Shown: positions 45,711-55,600 of the stretch, piece after piece | Layout: each line of letters starts with the position of its first letter | Position numbering within the stretch: position 1 is the first letter of the stretch | Source: Spartinivicinus poritis | Lineage (GTDB): Bacteria > Pseudomonadota > Gammaproteobacteria > Pseudomonadales > Zooshikellaceae | Length of the DNA: 64,000 nucleotides | NCBI RefSeq assembly: GCF_028858535.1 | Contig: NZ_JAPMOU010000014.1 | Coordinates: forward strand, 79,775-143,774 | Reading direction: 5' to 3' | Made by a program: the position numbers and the translations under genes | Notes under the pieces: model-generated | Database searches by the model: none | Told to the model about the DNA's origin: nothing | What the model saw: only the letters and a program-made list of their open reading frames with translations

Positions 45711-46562
45711 TTAAAGTTCTGCTATAGCACCTTTTTTAAAGCCTTCAAAGGCATTAACAGTAATTTTATCATTTGGATAGGCTGTTTTAATTGTGTTTGC
45801 AATATGTTGAGCAATGAGTTCAACAGTGCTATCTGAGTCAATTAGATAACAATGGGGTTGACTGATCACTAGCTCAAAATAGCCCTGTTGGGCTGTGTAG
45901 GCAAATTTAAAATAAGCCATATCATTATCAATAAACTCGCCAGTGATGTCTTCTTTTGTTCCAATATAAATATCACGAAATTGGTTAGCATAATCTGCTT
46001 CGAGTAGCGGGTCTGGTTCGCCATTACGATATATATTAATAGCAGAACGGTGTCCATGGGCGATCCGTTGACAACACCCTTTGTGTTTTTTCAAACCATG
46101 ACTGTAATGATAAAATGAGCCATTAATTATCTCTGGATATAATTTTAAAGTAATATTTTCAACATTATCAGGTAATACCTGTTTTAAATGCTGTTCGATC
46201 ACAGGTGTTATCGTTGAGGGAGATATTTCACTGGCATCAATGGTGATAATGGCACTGCTTGGCGCATCACAAATAATTTTGCCGCGGTTTTCTGTTGACA
46301 GGGTAACATTCATCCGTCCATGTTCTGCGGCAATATTGATCGCTGGGTGAGTACCTGGCACCAATAGCTTATGGTCTACAAAATCATCAATTGTTTGTTT
46401 AATGGTCTTTTTTACCTGACCAAAATCAAACACCATTCCTTCTTCATTGAGTTGGCCATCAAGGATAACATCTACCAGCCAGCTTTCACCAACCAGACCG
46501 CGAGTAGCGCAGTAGTAGGAAAAGTCGATAACAGTTAGTTGCTTAACAAATAAAGCAGGCAT
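45711..46562 (-). CDS. Fused/duplicated 6-carboxytetrahydropterin synthase-like protein (QueD-related)
   Basis: At 283 residues it is about twice a normal QueD (about 120-140). Two PTPS-like halves are visible. The first (about 1-125) has the VFDFGQVKKTI...VDHKLL pattern that carries the Asp and His of the catalytic machinery but lacks the zinc HGHN motif. The second (about 150-283) has SHGLKKHKGCCQRIAHGHRSAINI, giving the zinc His residues and a Cys, and TVELIAQHIA resembling the PTAENIA helix. It may be a pseudo-duplicated enzyme for 7-deazaguanine synthesis or a non-catalytic pterin-binding protein. AAGGAAG precedes the ATG. It is divergent from bioA. Confidence 0.72.
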   Translation of the reverse strand: MPALFVKQLTVIDFSYYCATRGLVGESWLVDVILDGQLNEEGMVFDFGQVKKTIKQTIDDFVDHKLLVPGTHPAINIAAEHGRMNVTLSTENRGKIICDAPSSAIITIDASEISPSTITPVIEQHLKQVLPDNVENITLKLYPEIINGSFYHYSHGLKKHKGCCQRIAHGHRSAINIYRNGEPDPLLEADYANQFRDIYIGTKEDITGEFIDNDMAYFKFAYTAQQGYFELVISQPHCYLIDSDSTVELIAQHIANTIKTAYPNDKITVNAFEGFKKGAIAEL

Positions 46563-46693
46563 TTTACTTCCTTCTCAGGGAACACTTTTGTGTCTATTGT
46601 ACTGCTGTAATGCAGACATCGCCATTTTGTGAAAAACTAGTGTTGCACTCTAATATAATGCAGCACTAGTCACTTTTACTGAGAGCATGTTGT

Positions 46694-47980
46694 ATGGCTG
46701 ATACCATCACAGTTGAAGACCTGGAGTTTGATCGCCAGCATATCTGGCATCCGTATACCTCAATAACTAACTGCTATGAAATGTACCCTGTTACTAGCGC
46801 TGATGGGGTTCGGCTCACCTTGGCTGACGGGCGTCAGCTAATTGATGGCATGGCCTCCTGGTGGTCAGCTATTCATGGCTATAACCACTCAGGGTTAAAT
46901 GAAGCCCTCCAGCAGCAGTTGGGGAAAATGGCTCATGTTATGTTTGGAGGGATTACGCATCAGCCGGCTATTCGCCTTGCAAGACAGCTGTTGGCAGTTA
47001 CCCCTGAATCTCTCCAGCAAGTCTTTTTCGCCGACTCTGGCTCGGTATCTGTAGAAGTAGCTATCAAAATGGCGATTCAATACTGGGTAGCTGCCGGCAA
47101 ACCAGCTAAAAAAAGATTGCTAACCGTCAAAAAAGGCTATCACGGTGATACCTTCGCTCCTATGTCTGTCTGTGACCCTGAAGGTATGCATGAAGTCTTT
47201 GCGGGGGTGTTACTTAATAATGTTTTTGTTGAAGCACCGCAGTGTGGTTTTCATGAAGACTGGCAAGAAGATTATATAGCTGAGTTTAAAGCGGCTTTGG
47301 ATAAGCACCATCAGGAGATTGCGGCGGTTATTTTAGAGCCTATTGTACAGAATGCAGGGGGAATGCGCTTTTATTCGCCCATTTATTTAAAGCGGATCAG
47401 AGAGCTTTGTGATGATTATCAAGTGTTATTAATACTGGATGAAATTGCGACAGGGTTTGGCCGAACGGGTAAGTTATTCGCTTGTGAGTATGCAGATATC
47501 AGCCCTGATATTATGTGTGTGGGTAAGGCGCTGACGGGGGGGTATATGACCTTGGCTGCTACTTTATGTACCCAGCAGGTGGCGCATACTATCTCTAATC
47601 AGGGGGTGTTGATGCATGGCCCAACTTTTATGGCAAATCCATTAGCTTGCTCTGTTGCATCAGCAAGTTTGGAGCTATTACAAGCGGGACATTGGAAAGC
47701 GCAAGTGGAACAATTATCTATCACGATGGAAGCTTGTTTAGCCCCTTGCCGTGAACTTGCAAATGTGGCTGATGTAAGAGTATTAGGTGCTATAGGTGTA
47801 GTAGAACTGAAGCAGTCCGTTGATATGAAAACTATCCAGCCTTTGTTTGTTAATGAAGGTGTTTGGGTTCGTCCTTTCGGTAAACTGATTTATATTATGC
47901 CGCCTTATGTAATGGAACAGGAAGACTGTCAGTTGTTATGTAAGGCAATTTACCAAGTAATTACAAAAATAAAAAATTGA
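46694..47980 (+). CDS. bioA: Adenosylmethionine-8-amino-7-oxononanoate aminotransferase
   Basis: A 428-residue PLP enzyme of biotin synthesis that moves the amino group of S-adenosylmethionine to 8-amino-7-oxononanoate. Signatures: IWHPYTSI near the N-terminus, DGMASWWSAIHGYNH (about 51-65), FADSGSVSVEVAIKMA (about 115-130), ILDEIATGFGRTGKLFACEYADI, and PLP-Lys in CVGKALTGGYMTL. No other bio genes adjoin it. pepQ follows 10 bp later and may be co-transcribed. Confidence 0.95.
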   Translation: MADTITVEDLEFDRQHIWHPYTSITNCYEMYPVTSADGVRLTLADGRQLIDGMASWWSAIHGYNHSGLNEALQQQLGKMAHVMFGGITHQPAIRLARQLLAVTPESLQQVFFADSGSVSVEVAIKMAIQYWVAAGKPAKKRLLTVKKGYHGDTFAPMSVCDPEGMHEVFAGVLLNNVFVEAPQCGFHEDWQEDYIAEFKAALDKHHQEIAAVILEPIVQNAGGMRFYSPIYLKRIRELCDDYQVLLILDEIATGFGRTGKLFACEYADISPDIMCVGKALTGGYMTLAATLCTQQVAHTISNQGVLMHGPTFMANPLACSVASASLELLQAGHWKAQVEQLSITMEACLAPCRELANVADVRVLGAIGVVELKQSVDMKTIQPLFVNEGVWVRPFGKLIYIMPPYVMEQEDCQLLCKAIYQVITKIKN

Positions 47981-47990
47981 GACCAATAAA

Positions 47991-49328
47991 ATGAGTGAAA
48001 TAAGAATGAATTGGCAGCAGCTTTATGCGAATCATATTGACAGGGTTAGCCAATTATTTGAAAAAGCCATGACATTAGCCAATGTTGAGGGAGTGGTTAT
48101 TTTTTCTGGAAAACCCAAGTCGGCATTTTTGGATGATACCTATTATCCATTTAAAGCTAATCCTTTTTTTAAGTGGTGGGTGCCACTACCCAACTTGCCT
48201 CAGTCCGCTGTGATCATTAAACCAGCTGAAAAGCCACAGCTTGTTTACTTTATGCCTCAGGATTTTTGGCATGTAACACCTGAGCCACCAGCAGGTTATT
48301 GGGTTGATAGCTTTAATTTAACGATTATTAATAAAGTTGAAACACTTAAAAATGTGTTGCCCGCTAACCTAGAGCAGTTTGCTTTTCTTGGTGAAGAAGC
48401 CCCGTTAGCTGCTGATTGGGGGATAGGGCAGGTTAATCCTGGCAAGTTAGTGAATTATCTGAGTTACCATCGAGCATATAAAACTGACTATGAGCAGCAA
48501 TGTTTGATTCTGGCCAACCAGATTGCTATGAAAGGGCATAATGCTGCAATTGCTGCATTTCAACAGCAGCAGTCAGAGCTGGACATTCATCTGGACTTTT
48601 TAAAAGCTTGTGGCCATCAAGAAGCTCATGCACCTTATAATAATATTGTGGCGTTAAATGAGCATGGTGCAGTTTTGCATTATGACCACTATCAGTCCAT
48701 ACCGCCTAAACAGCATTTATCTTTGTTAGTGGATGCTGGTGCTAGTTTTTCAGGCTATATAGCCGATATTACTCGTACAACAAGTGCGGTAGAGTCTGGG
48801 CTGTTTAATCAGTTAGTTGAAAAGCTAGATCAAGCTCAACAATGGATAATTCAACAGATCAAAACAGGGATGGATTATGCGGCTTTGCATGACCAAATGC
48901 ACCAGCGAATTGCCACTATCTTAACTGAGTTGGAGATAGTCAATACCACAGCTGATGCCTGTTATGAACAGCAATTGACTCGTAGCTTTTTTCCTCATGG
49001 ATTGGGTCACTTGATTGGCCTGCAAACCCATGATGTGGGTGGCTGGCAACAGGATGAACAAGGTACTTTGCTTAACGCACATCCTGACTATCCATTTTTA
49101 AGGCTACAAAGGCCCATTACAGAAAGGATGGCATTTACCATTGAGCCTGGTATTTACTTTATTGATTTATTATTAGATCAGCTCTCGTCTGTGCAGAAAA
49201 AACTCATCAATTGGTCAGTGGTTGACGTTCTTAAGCCATATGGTGGTGTTCGAATAGAGGATACTATTATTGTACAGCAGCAGGGTACTCATAATATTAC
49301 TCGCGATTCATTTAGTGAGGTTAACTAA
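47991..49328 (+). CDS. pepQ: Xaa-Pro dipeptidase
   Basis: A 445-residue cytoplasmic dimanganese metallopeptidase that cleaves dipeptides with C-terminal proline. The N-terminal domain carries FKANPFFKWWVPLP, typical of bacterial prolidases. The pita-bread domain has the five metal ligands: Asp in LLVDAGASF, Asp in YIADITRT, His in FFPHGLGHLIGL, Glu in FTIEPGIYF and Glu in GGVRIEDTI. The length matches E. coli PepQ (443). Confidence 0.95.
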   Translation: MSEIRMNWQQLYANHIDRVSQLFEKAMTLANVEGVVIFSGKPKSAFLDDTYYPFKANPFFKWWVPLPNLPQSAVIIKPAEKPQLVYFMPQDFWHVTPEPPAGYWVDSFNLTIINKVETLKNVLPANLEQFAFLGEEAPLAADWGIGQVNPGKLVNYLSYHRAYKTDYEQQCLILANQIAMKGHNAAIAAFQQQQSELDIHLDFLKACGHQEAHAPYNNIVALNEHGAVLHYDHYQSIPPKQHLSLLVDAGASFSGYIADITRTTSAVESGLFNQLVEKLDQAQQWIIQQIKTGMDYAALHDQMHQRIATILTELEIVNTTADACYEQQLTRSFFPHGLGHLIGLQTHDVGGWQQDEQGTLLNAHPDYPFLRLQRPITERMAFTIEPGIYFIDLLLDQLSSVQKKLINWSVVDVLKPYGGVRIEDTIIVQQQGTHNITRDSFSEVN

Positions 49329-49369
49329 ATGAATCGTAGCCTTCTGGTAAACCGACACTCGGTGTTGTT

Positions 49370-49464
49370 GCTTTTCGACAGGCCACCAGCATGCCTTCAA
49401 ACCAACGCCTTGATTGCGAATTTACCAGAAGGCCAGAGACAGCAAACAATTATTAGAGGTACCC
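49370..49464 (+). repeat. MITE-like element family B (B4)
   Basis: About 95 bp beginning GCTTTTCGACAGGCCACC and ending TTATTAGAGGTACCC, closely matching the reverse complement of 9857-9950. The family B terminal word GAGGTACCC is at the right end. It lies 42 bp after the pepQ stop. The remainder of the 388-bp gap to 49716 is AT-rich and shows only the promoter-sized region and ribosome-binding site of the next gene. Confidence 0.72.
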
Positions 49465-49716
49465 TTTAGTGTTGTTCTGCTTAATTCTCGAAGTATGCCG
49501 TATTTCTTAGTAGGTAATTGTAGTAGAATCCTTTGTAATCAAAAGTTTATACCGGAAGCTTGTTAAACAAAAGCTTGTAACAAACATCTGACAAATTTAA
49601 GACGACAAGATATTTAAGGTTTGAGTCGTTTTATCATTAACTGTGTTGATGCTTGTTAGTATTGGTATAAGCTGCAAATGCCATTAAAGATAAACGTTTG
49701 TATTAGGAGATGATCG

Positions 49717-51687
49717 TTGAACACTGAAGCTTGGCTAAGCTTAACAACAGCTGTTATTTCGCTAGGTGCAGCATCTGCGCTAGCAGCAACAGTTGCAGAA
49801 AAGCCTGGTGCTGTTGCTTCTGGTCTTCATGCTTCTGTGATTTCTATTCAGCATCTCGGAGAGACACAAGCAACAGGTCGTCTATTAATTACTAACCAAT
49901 CTAAACAAACGGTTGATTTAACTAATGCTTTAATTGAATTTGCTACGCCTTATCGGGTTATTGAAGTGTCAGGCAGTTTTTTCCCTATTTCAATGCCTGA
50001 TCGCCGTGTGTTGGTTTCAGAAAGAATTGGTGGGCAGTACAACAATCAACTGGTGCTGGCATTTAGTGAAAACCAAAAGCTGCAAACAGAGTTGCATCCA
50101 GGCTCCACTCTATCTTTGATGTTGAAGTTTGAATCAAAAGCAAAGCTAGGCCAGTCATCAGCAAAAGCAACCATCTTTTTATCAGATAAAGACCAGCAGG
50201 TAAGTTACCAACATGGCCAGCTTCTATTCAGGGCACCTAAAGCTCCTGGGCCTGAAGTGAAAGGGATGCCGGCTGTTGTCACAGTGAAAGGCGTTGGTGA
50301 CTTTGAAAAGCGGGTTGCGGTTGACTGGGGGCAGAAATTTATTCTCGACCAATTACCTTATGGTGAATATACCGTCCATACGGAACAGGTAGGGGACTTT
50401 CCAGGCATGGCTAAGCAGTCTATTCGCTTATCCAATAGAAAGTCTGCCGCAGTTGTCAAAATTAAATATGATGAGCCTGTCTATACCACCGCTATGCAAC
50501 TGGTTACTCCAGCAGAAGTAGTTGATCGCTCAGATTCACTCACCGCTTATATTCAAGACGTTACTCACGGTGAGCACCCTAAGCAACTGCAGTTGCAGTG
50601 GGCGAAAACCCAACAGTTGAATAACCTGGTGGTAGGTCATCGTTATCGGTTATGGTTTAACCCCGTCAAGCGTTGGCCTTTTCAATATAAGCCCAGTGCC
50701 AGTGCTGAAAAGCCCTTTGAGTTTACTGCTAGCAAAGAAGCAGTACAGCAGTTCAATTTAACGTTTCAGCAGTCTTTACAGCCGACAGGAGAGCTGGCGG
50801 TTGCGACTCAGGTGACGGGCTTGCCTTTTGGAGCAAAAGCAACACTGACTTTACACCCTGTCTCAGGTGGTGAGCCAGTAACGCGAAAGCTGTCAGTTGG
50901 CCAGGATAGCCTGACAAATGTTGAGCCAGGTGAATACTGGCTGACCGCCAGTGATTATATTTACCAAGGTAAGATTTACCGTGCCACATTGTCATCGACT
51001 AAATTAAATCTGAGCCATCATGAGTCTGCCAGGGTTCATGTAGAATACGCAGAAAATAATAAACTGGTTTTTGCTGGCAGCAAATGGCGAATAAAGCAAG
51101 GCTCCGTGAAGGGAGGGCGTTGGGCACCAGAGAATGTTTTTGTAGACCAGCGTGGACGGTTGCATTTGGTATTAGAGTATCAGAATGGCCAATGGCTAGC
51201 TGCAGGTATAGAGTCGGTTGATAATTTTTCGTCTGGCCAGTTGCAAATTAAAACAGTTGCACAAGCCAGTAATTTACTCGCTAATGGCCAGTTTTCTGTT
51301 AGTCTGCAAAACCAGGACAAAAACAGTGGGCTTGGTTTTACTATGCGCTGTGCGAGTAACTGCCAAGATACTACAAATGGTGTAATCACCCATTATTGGC
51401 TGCAGCAGAAAGCGCAAGTAGAGAGTAAACAGAGTGTATATAATTGGCAAGCCAGCCGGTTAACACACAGTATTAACTGGAATCAAAATGGTGTGCTGTT
51501 TGAAACTAAAAAAGGCCATAGTCAACGAGGGCTTATAACCCTGTCACAACAATATTTACCAGCCGCTTTAGATAAAAAAACTGCTTTTCCTCTACAGCTG
51601 ATGCTGACGCCTCAGCCTTCTACTCAACCAAAAGGGCGCAAGGTTGAGATTATTATAAATTCAATCACGAGTGCTGCCCCTAACTAA
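49717..51687 (+). CDS. Secreted multidomain protein of unknown function, non-catalytic GH16/lectin-like C-terminus
   Basis: A 656-residue exported protein. It starts at TTG 49717, supported by AGGAGA 6 nt upstream, with a signal peptide ending near ALAATVAEK. About 30-175 looks like a beta-sandwich resembling carbohydrate-binding modules (LLITNQSKQTVDLTNALIEF). About 180-245 and 360-445 look like carboxypeptidase-regulatory/transthyretin-like units (ILDQLPYGEYTVHTE; LTNVEPGEYWLTASDY). About 448-656 resembles the concanavalin-type fold of GH16 enzymes (WAPENVFVDQRGRLHLVLEY, WLAAGIESVDNFSSGQLQIKT), but no ExDxxE catalytic motif is visible. It may be a polysaccharide-binding protein; the chitinase gene lies 929 bp downstream in the same direction. 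I do not recognise it as a known family. Confidence 0.7.
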   Translation: MNTEAWLSLTTAVISLGAASALAATVAEKPGAVASGLHASVISIQHLGETQATGRLLITNQSKQTVDLTNALIEFATPYRVIEVSGSFFPISMPDRRVLVSERIGGQYNNQLVLAFSENQKLQTELHPGSTLSLMLKFESKAKLGQSSAKATIFLSDKDQQVSYQHGQLLFRAPKAPGPEVKGMPAVVTVKGVGDFEKRVAVDWGQKFILDQLPYGEYTVHTEQVGDFPGMAKQSIRLSNRKSAAVVKIKYDEPVYTTAMQLVTPAEVVDRSDSLTAYIQDVTHGEHPKQLQLQWAKTQQLNNLVVGHRYRLWFNPVKRWPFQYKPSASAEKPFEFTASKEAVQQFNLTFQQSLQPTGELAVATQVTGLPFGAKATLTLHPVSGGEPVTRKLSVGQDSLTNVEPGEYWLTASDYIYQGKIYRATLSSTKLNLSHHESARVHVEYAENNKLVFAGSKWRIKQGSVKGGRWAPENVFVDQRGRLHLVLEYQNGQWLAAGIESVDNFSSGQLQIKTVAQASNLLANGQFSVSLQNQDKNSGLGFTMRCASNCQDTTNGVITHYWLQQKAQVESKQSVYNWQASRLTHSINWNQNGVLFETKKGHSQRGLITLSQQYLPAALDKKTAFPLQLMLTPQPSTQPKGRKVEIIINSITSAAPN

Positions 51688-52616
51688 GTAAGGGAGCTTG
51701 TTAATGGTTTAGCCTTTAATGTTTTACAAAATGACTGATCATTAACCTGTTTGTTTCTTTATTCTTTAGTTATCTTCTTTTTCTTGAGGTAGTCCCTATA
51801 TCCTAGTAAAAGCGCTTTTCTGGGAATAAATGGCTTTAATGAAAGCTCAGTATTGGGGCACTCGTTATCTCTTCATAAAATAAGTTAACCACTTCTTTTT
51901 TAATTGTTTTATGGTTATGCTTTTTTTGAATTGGTCTGAACAGCGGTTGTTGGTCAAATAGCGTAATCTCTTGGTTGCTGAGATGCGCTGAATTATTTTA
52001 ATAATGTTTGGCATTTGGACCTTAATTGGTGTTGTTTGAGTTCACCATTTTAAATATTTACTACTTTTGTCGTTTATTATTCACAGAAATATGTGAACTG
52101 TATTGGTGGTATTTTATATTCTTTTGCTACGCTTAAAATAGATGTGAGTTGCAATAATAGGCTTAAGTGGGTTTAGCAGAAATTATACTCTTTTCGAATA
52201 ATTTTTAAGCCTTGTTGTTGCCCCTAAATATTAGGGTTGAATTGTAGGAAGTCTTGCTTAAATATCTTTCGCTGTGTGTGCGTGTCGCTTTGTTTCGTGT
52301 ATAAAGGCGACTTATGACAGCAACGTTTCATCATTTTTTAAGTCTTTATCCTGTTTTTTTTAATTATTGCTTAAATAAATTTTGAAATGCTTAGGTTGAG
52401 ATGTGTTAAAAACACTATGTTGTCAGTTGTAATTATTTAACCCTCTCATTTTATGAAATATTAAAAGCTGGCTTAGTGCTTGTCATTACGTTTATCTGAG
52501 CGCTTTTTAATCCTAATTTTTACTGACTGCTAAGCAGTAAGTTTGAAACTACTTAAGCTGATACAACACGTTATTTTGTTTACATACATTACGCTTTTAA
52601 GCCTGTGGAGGCATAA
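51688..52616 (+). other. 929-bp AT-rich non-coding region before the chitinase
   Basis: No frame of useful length or known RNA is visible. It contains an AAAAGCGCTTTT palindrome (near 51808-51819) and a TTCACA-N6-TGTGAA inverted repeat at 52080-52097, which could be an operator. The order of the arms is opposite to a CRP site. A GGAGG ribosome-binding site (52605-52609) belongs to the chitinase. The length suggests a long leader or complex promoter region for a regulated secreted enzyme. Confidence 0.4.
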
Positions 52617-55600
52617 ATGAACAGACGGTCTTTCCGACATCTGCTGCCTAAGACTCTAAGTTTAAGTATAACGCTTGGTTTAGGTCTGTCTTTAGCTGAA
52701 GCATCTTTTGCGACCCCTGTGGGTGGTAACAATCTTGCTGATGATAAAGTTGTTGCTGCCTATTTTGTAGAATGGGGTATATATGGACGCAACTTTCATG
52801 TAAAAGATATACCAGCAGAAAAGCTCACTCATGTATTATATGGTTTTATTGCAGTTTGTGGCCCTAATGAGTCACTAAAAAAAGCCAATCCCCAAGGGTA
52901 TAGTGCATTACAACGTGAGTGTAGTGATCAAGAAGACTATACCGTTACTATTCATGATCGATTTGCCGCTTTAGAAAAAAGCTACCCTGGTGATAAATGG
53001 GATCAGCCGATTAAAGGTAACTTTAATCAGTTAGCCAAAATGAAAGCTGCAAATCCTCATATTAAAATACTGCCTTCACTCGGTGGATGGACATTATCAG
53101 ATCCCTTTTATTATTTAGCTAACGACCCACAAAAGCGTGCTAAATTTGTTCAGTCTGCAGTGGACTTTATCAAGAAGTATGATTTTTTTGATGGTTTGGA
53201 TATTGATTGGGAATTCCCAGGCCAACCCGGCGCTAACCCTGACTTAGGTAAACCAGAAGATAAACAGGGCTTTACGGCACTGATGCAAGAGCTGCGAGCA
53301 GCTTTGGATAATTTAAGCCAGCAAACGGGGCGTCAATATTTATTAACAGCAGCAGTATCGGCAGGGCCTAAAAAAATAGCCAGTATTGATTACTCTCAGG
53401 TTTCTCAGTATATGGACTACGTATTTGCCATGACCTACGACTTTTATGGCGGCTGGGACAATACACTGGGGCACCATGCAGGCATTTATGCGGCTGACCA
53501 TGAAAAAGTACCGCAATACAATGGTCATGATGCGGTTAATAATATTATTAAGGCTGGTTTCCCCTCAGATAAAATTGTCATGGGTGTTGCCATGTATGGC
53601 CGAGGTTGGAAAGGCGTAGCTGGTGGTCTTCCTAATAATCCATTTGCCGGTAAAGGGGGGGGGCCGCTACCTAAAAATACCCAGCAAGGTACGTGGGAAA
53701 ATGGAGTAATTGATTATAAAGGGATTGAAAAATACTACTTAGGTGGAGTTAATGGCCGGGGCATCAACGGTTTTAAATATTATTATGATGAAAAAGCACA
53801 AGCACCTTATGTGTGGAATGCTGAAAAAGGTACCTTAATTACCTATGATAACCCCCGTTCAGTTAAAGCAAAAGGCGCTTATGCATTAAGCAAACAGCTG
53901 AAAGGGTTGTTTGCTTGGGAAATTGACGCAGATAATGGGCAAATTCTCAATGCGATGCATGAAGGTTTAAATTCAGATGGAAAACCACCTGTGCCGCCTA
54001 AACCTGACCCAGATAAACCGAAGCCGCCTAAACCAACCCCTGATGATCCAGGTGATGACAAACCTAATCCACCCACTCCTGATCCTGGTGATAATGATAA
54101 GCCTAAGCCTCCAACGCCTGATCCAGATGGTGATGGTATAGCAGAGTGGAATGCTTCTAAAGTGTATACCTCGGGTGATAAGGTACACTATCAAGGTAAA
54201 CACTATCAGGCTAAATGGTGGACTCGGGGTGATCAACCTGGAAAGGGGCAATGGGGACCATGGAAATTGCTAGCGGATCAACCTGGTGATGATAAACCAA
54301 AGCCAACTCCTGATGATAATGACAAACCAGATGACAACGATAAGCCAAGCCCAGTACCCGATCCCGATGATTCTGATAAGCCAGATACGGGAGATATAAA
54401 AGACTGGAATGCTACAGCTACTTATATCAAAGGTAATCGAGTTAAACATAATCAGGTTGTTTATGAAGCGAAATGGTGGACTCGCGGTGATGAGCCAGGA
54501 AAAGATCAATGGGGCCCATGGAAGCGAGTAGATGGCAGTCCTGATCCCGATAAACCTAATCCTGACCCAGGACAGCCAGATCCAAATAAACCAGATCCGG
54601 ATAAGCCGAATCCTGATGATGGGTCACCCAACACGAGTGGTAAGTATGCAGTGATTGGTTACTACATGTTGGGGCCAGATGAAATTAATAAATATCCTGC
54701 TGTTGATTTTCCTGTGAGTAATATTTCACCGGAAAAAGCCAAAATGCTTACCCATATTAACTATGCATTTATTGGTATTAACGACAAAGGTCAGTGTGAC
54801 TTATTAAAAGGAGCTAATGAGCAAAAGTCAGCTGAGGTATTTCAGTTACTGACCAACTTGAAGCAATACAATGCAAACTTGAAGCTGATGTTTTCAGTAG
54901 GAGGCTGGGCTTTTTCCAATGATGCCAGCCCAACCGCTAACCGGTTTAGAGATGCAGCGAGTACCCCGGCAGCAAGAACTGAGTTTGCCAGATCCTGTAT
55001 TGCTTTTATGAAAAAGCATGGATTTGATGGGGTTGATTTAGATTGGGAATATCCGAGGAAGCAGGATGCTAACAATTTTGTGGCATTGCTGAAGGAATTT
55101 CGTACACAAATCAATCAGGCAGAAAAAACGAGTCAATCTGACTATCAGCTAACCATTGCAGGTGCAGGTGGTGCTTTCTTTATGTCTCGCTACTATCATC
55201 TATTGGATAAGGTGGTTGAGCCATTAGACTACATTAACCTTATGACCTATGATTTTAATGGACCTTGGCAGGGGGTGACTAAAACCAATTTCCATGCTCA
55301 TTTATATGGCGCGAAGGATGAACCGAAATTTTATAATGCATTACGTGAAGTACAGTTTAATCCGCCAAAGTCCTGGGAAGAGATTACAAAGCTATTTCCA
55401 AGCCCATTTGCTTTAACGGCTGATGCGGCTGTTAAACAGCATTTAATTATGAAAGTACCACGCAATAAGCTAGTAATGGGTGTCCCTTTTTATGGGCGAG
55501 CATTTAGAAAAGCAGGTACTGATAACTATGGGCTATACCAAACCTTTAACACCCAAAAAGGTGATCCCTACCGTGGTGATCCAACTTGGTTAGTCGGTTG

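Noticed and set aside
52080..52097. TTCACA-N6-TGTGAA as a CRP site for the chitinase
   Set aside because: The CRP consensus is TGTGA-N6-TCACA; the arms here are in the opposite order. Kept only as an inverted repeat of unknown meaning.
53879..54509. Minus-strand open frames within the chitinase linker region
   Set aside because: They arise from the repetitive Pro/Asp linker and CBM codons on the other strand; no start signals or family features.
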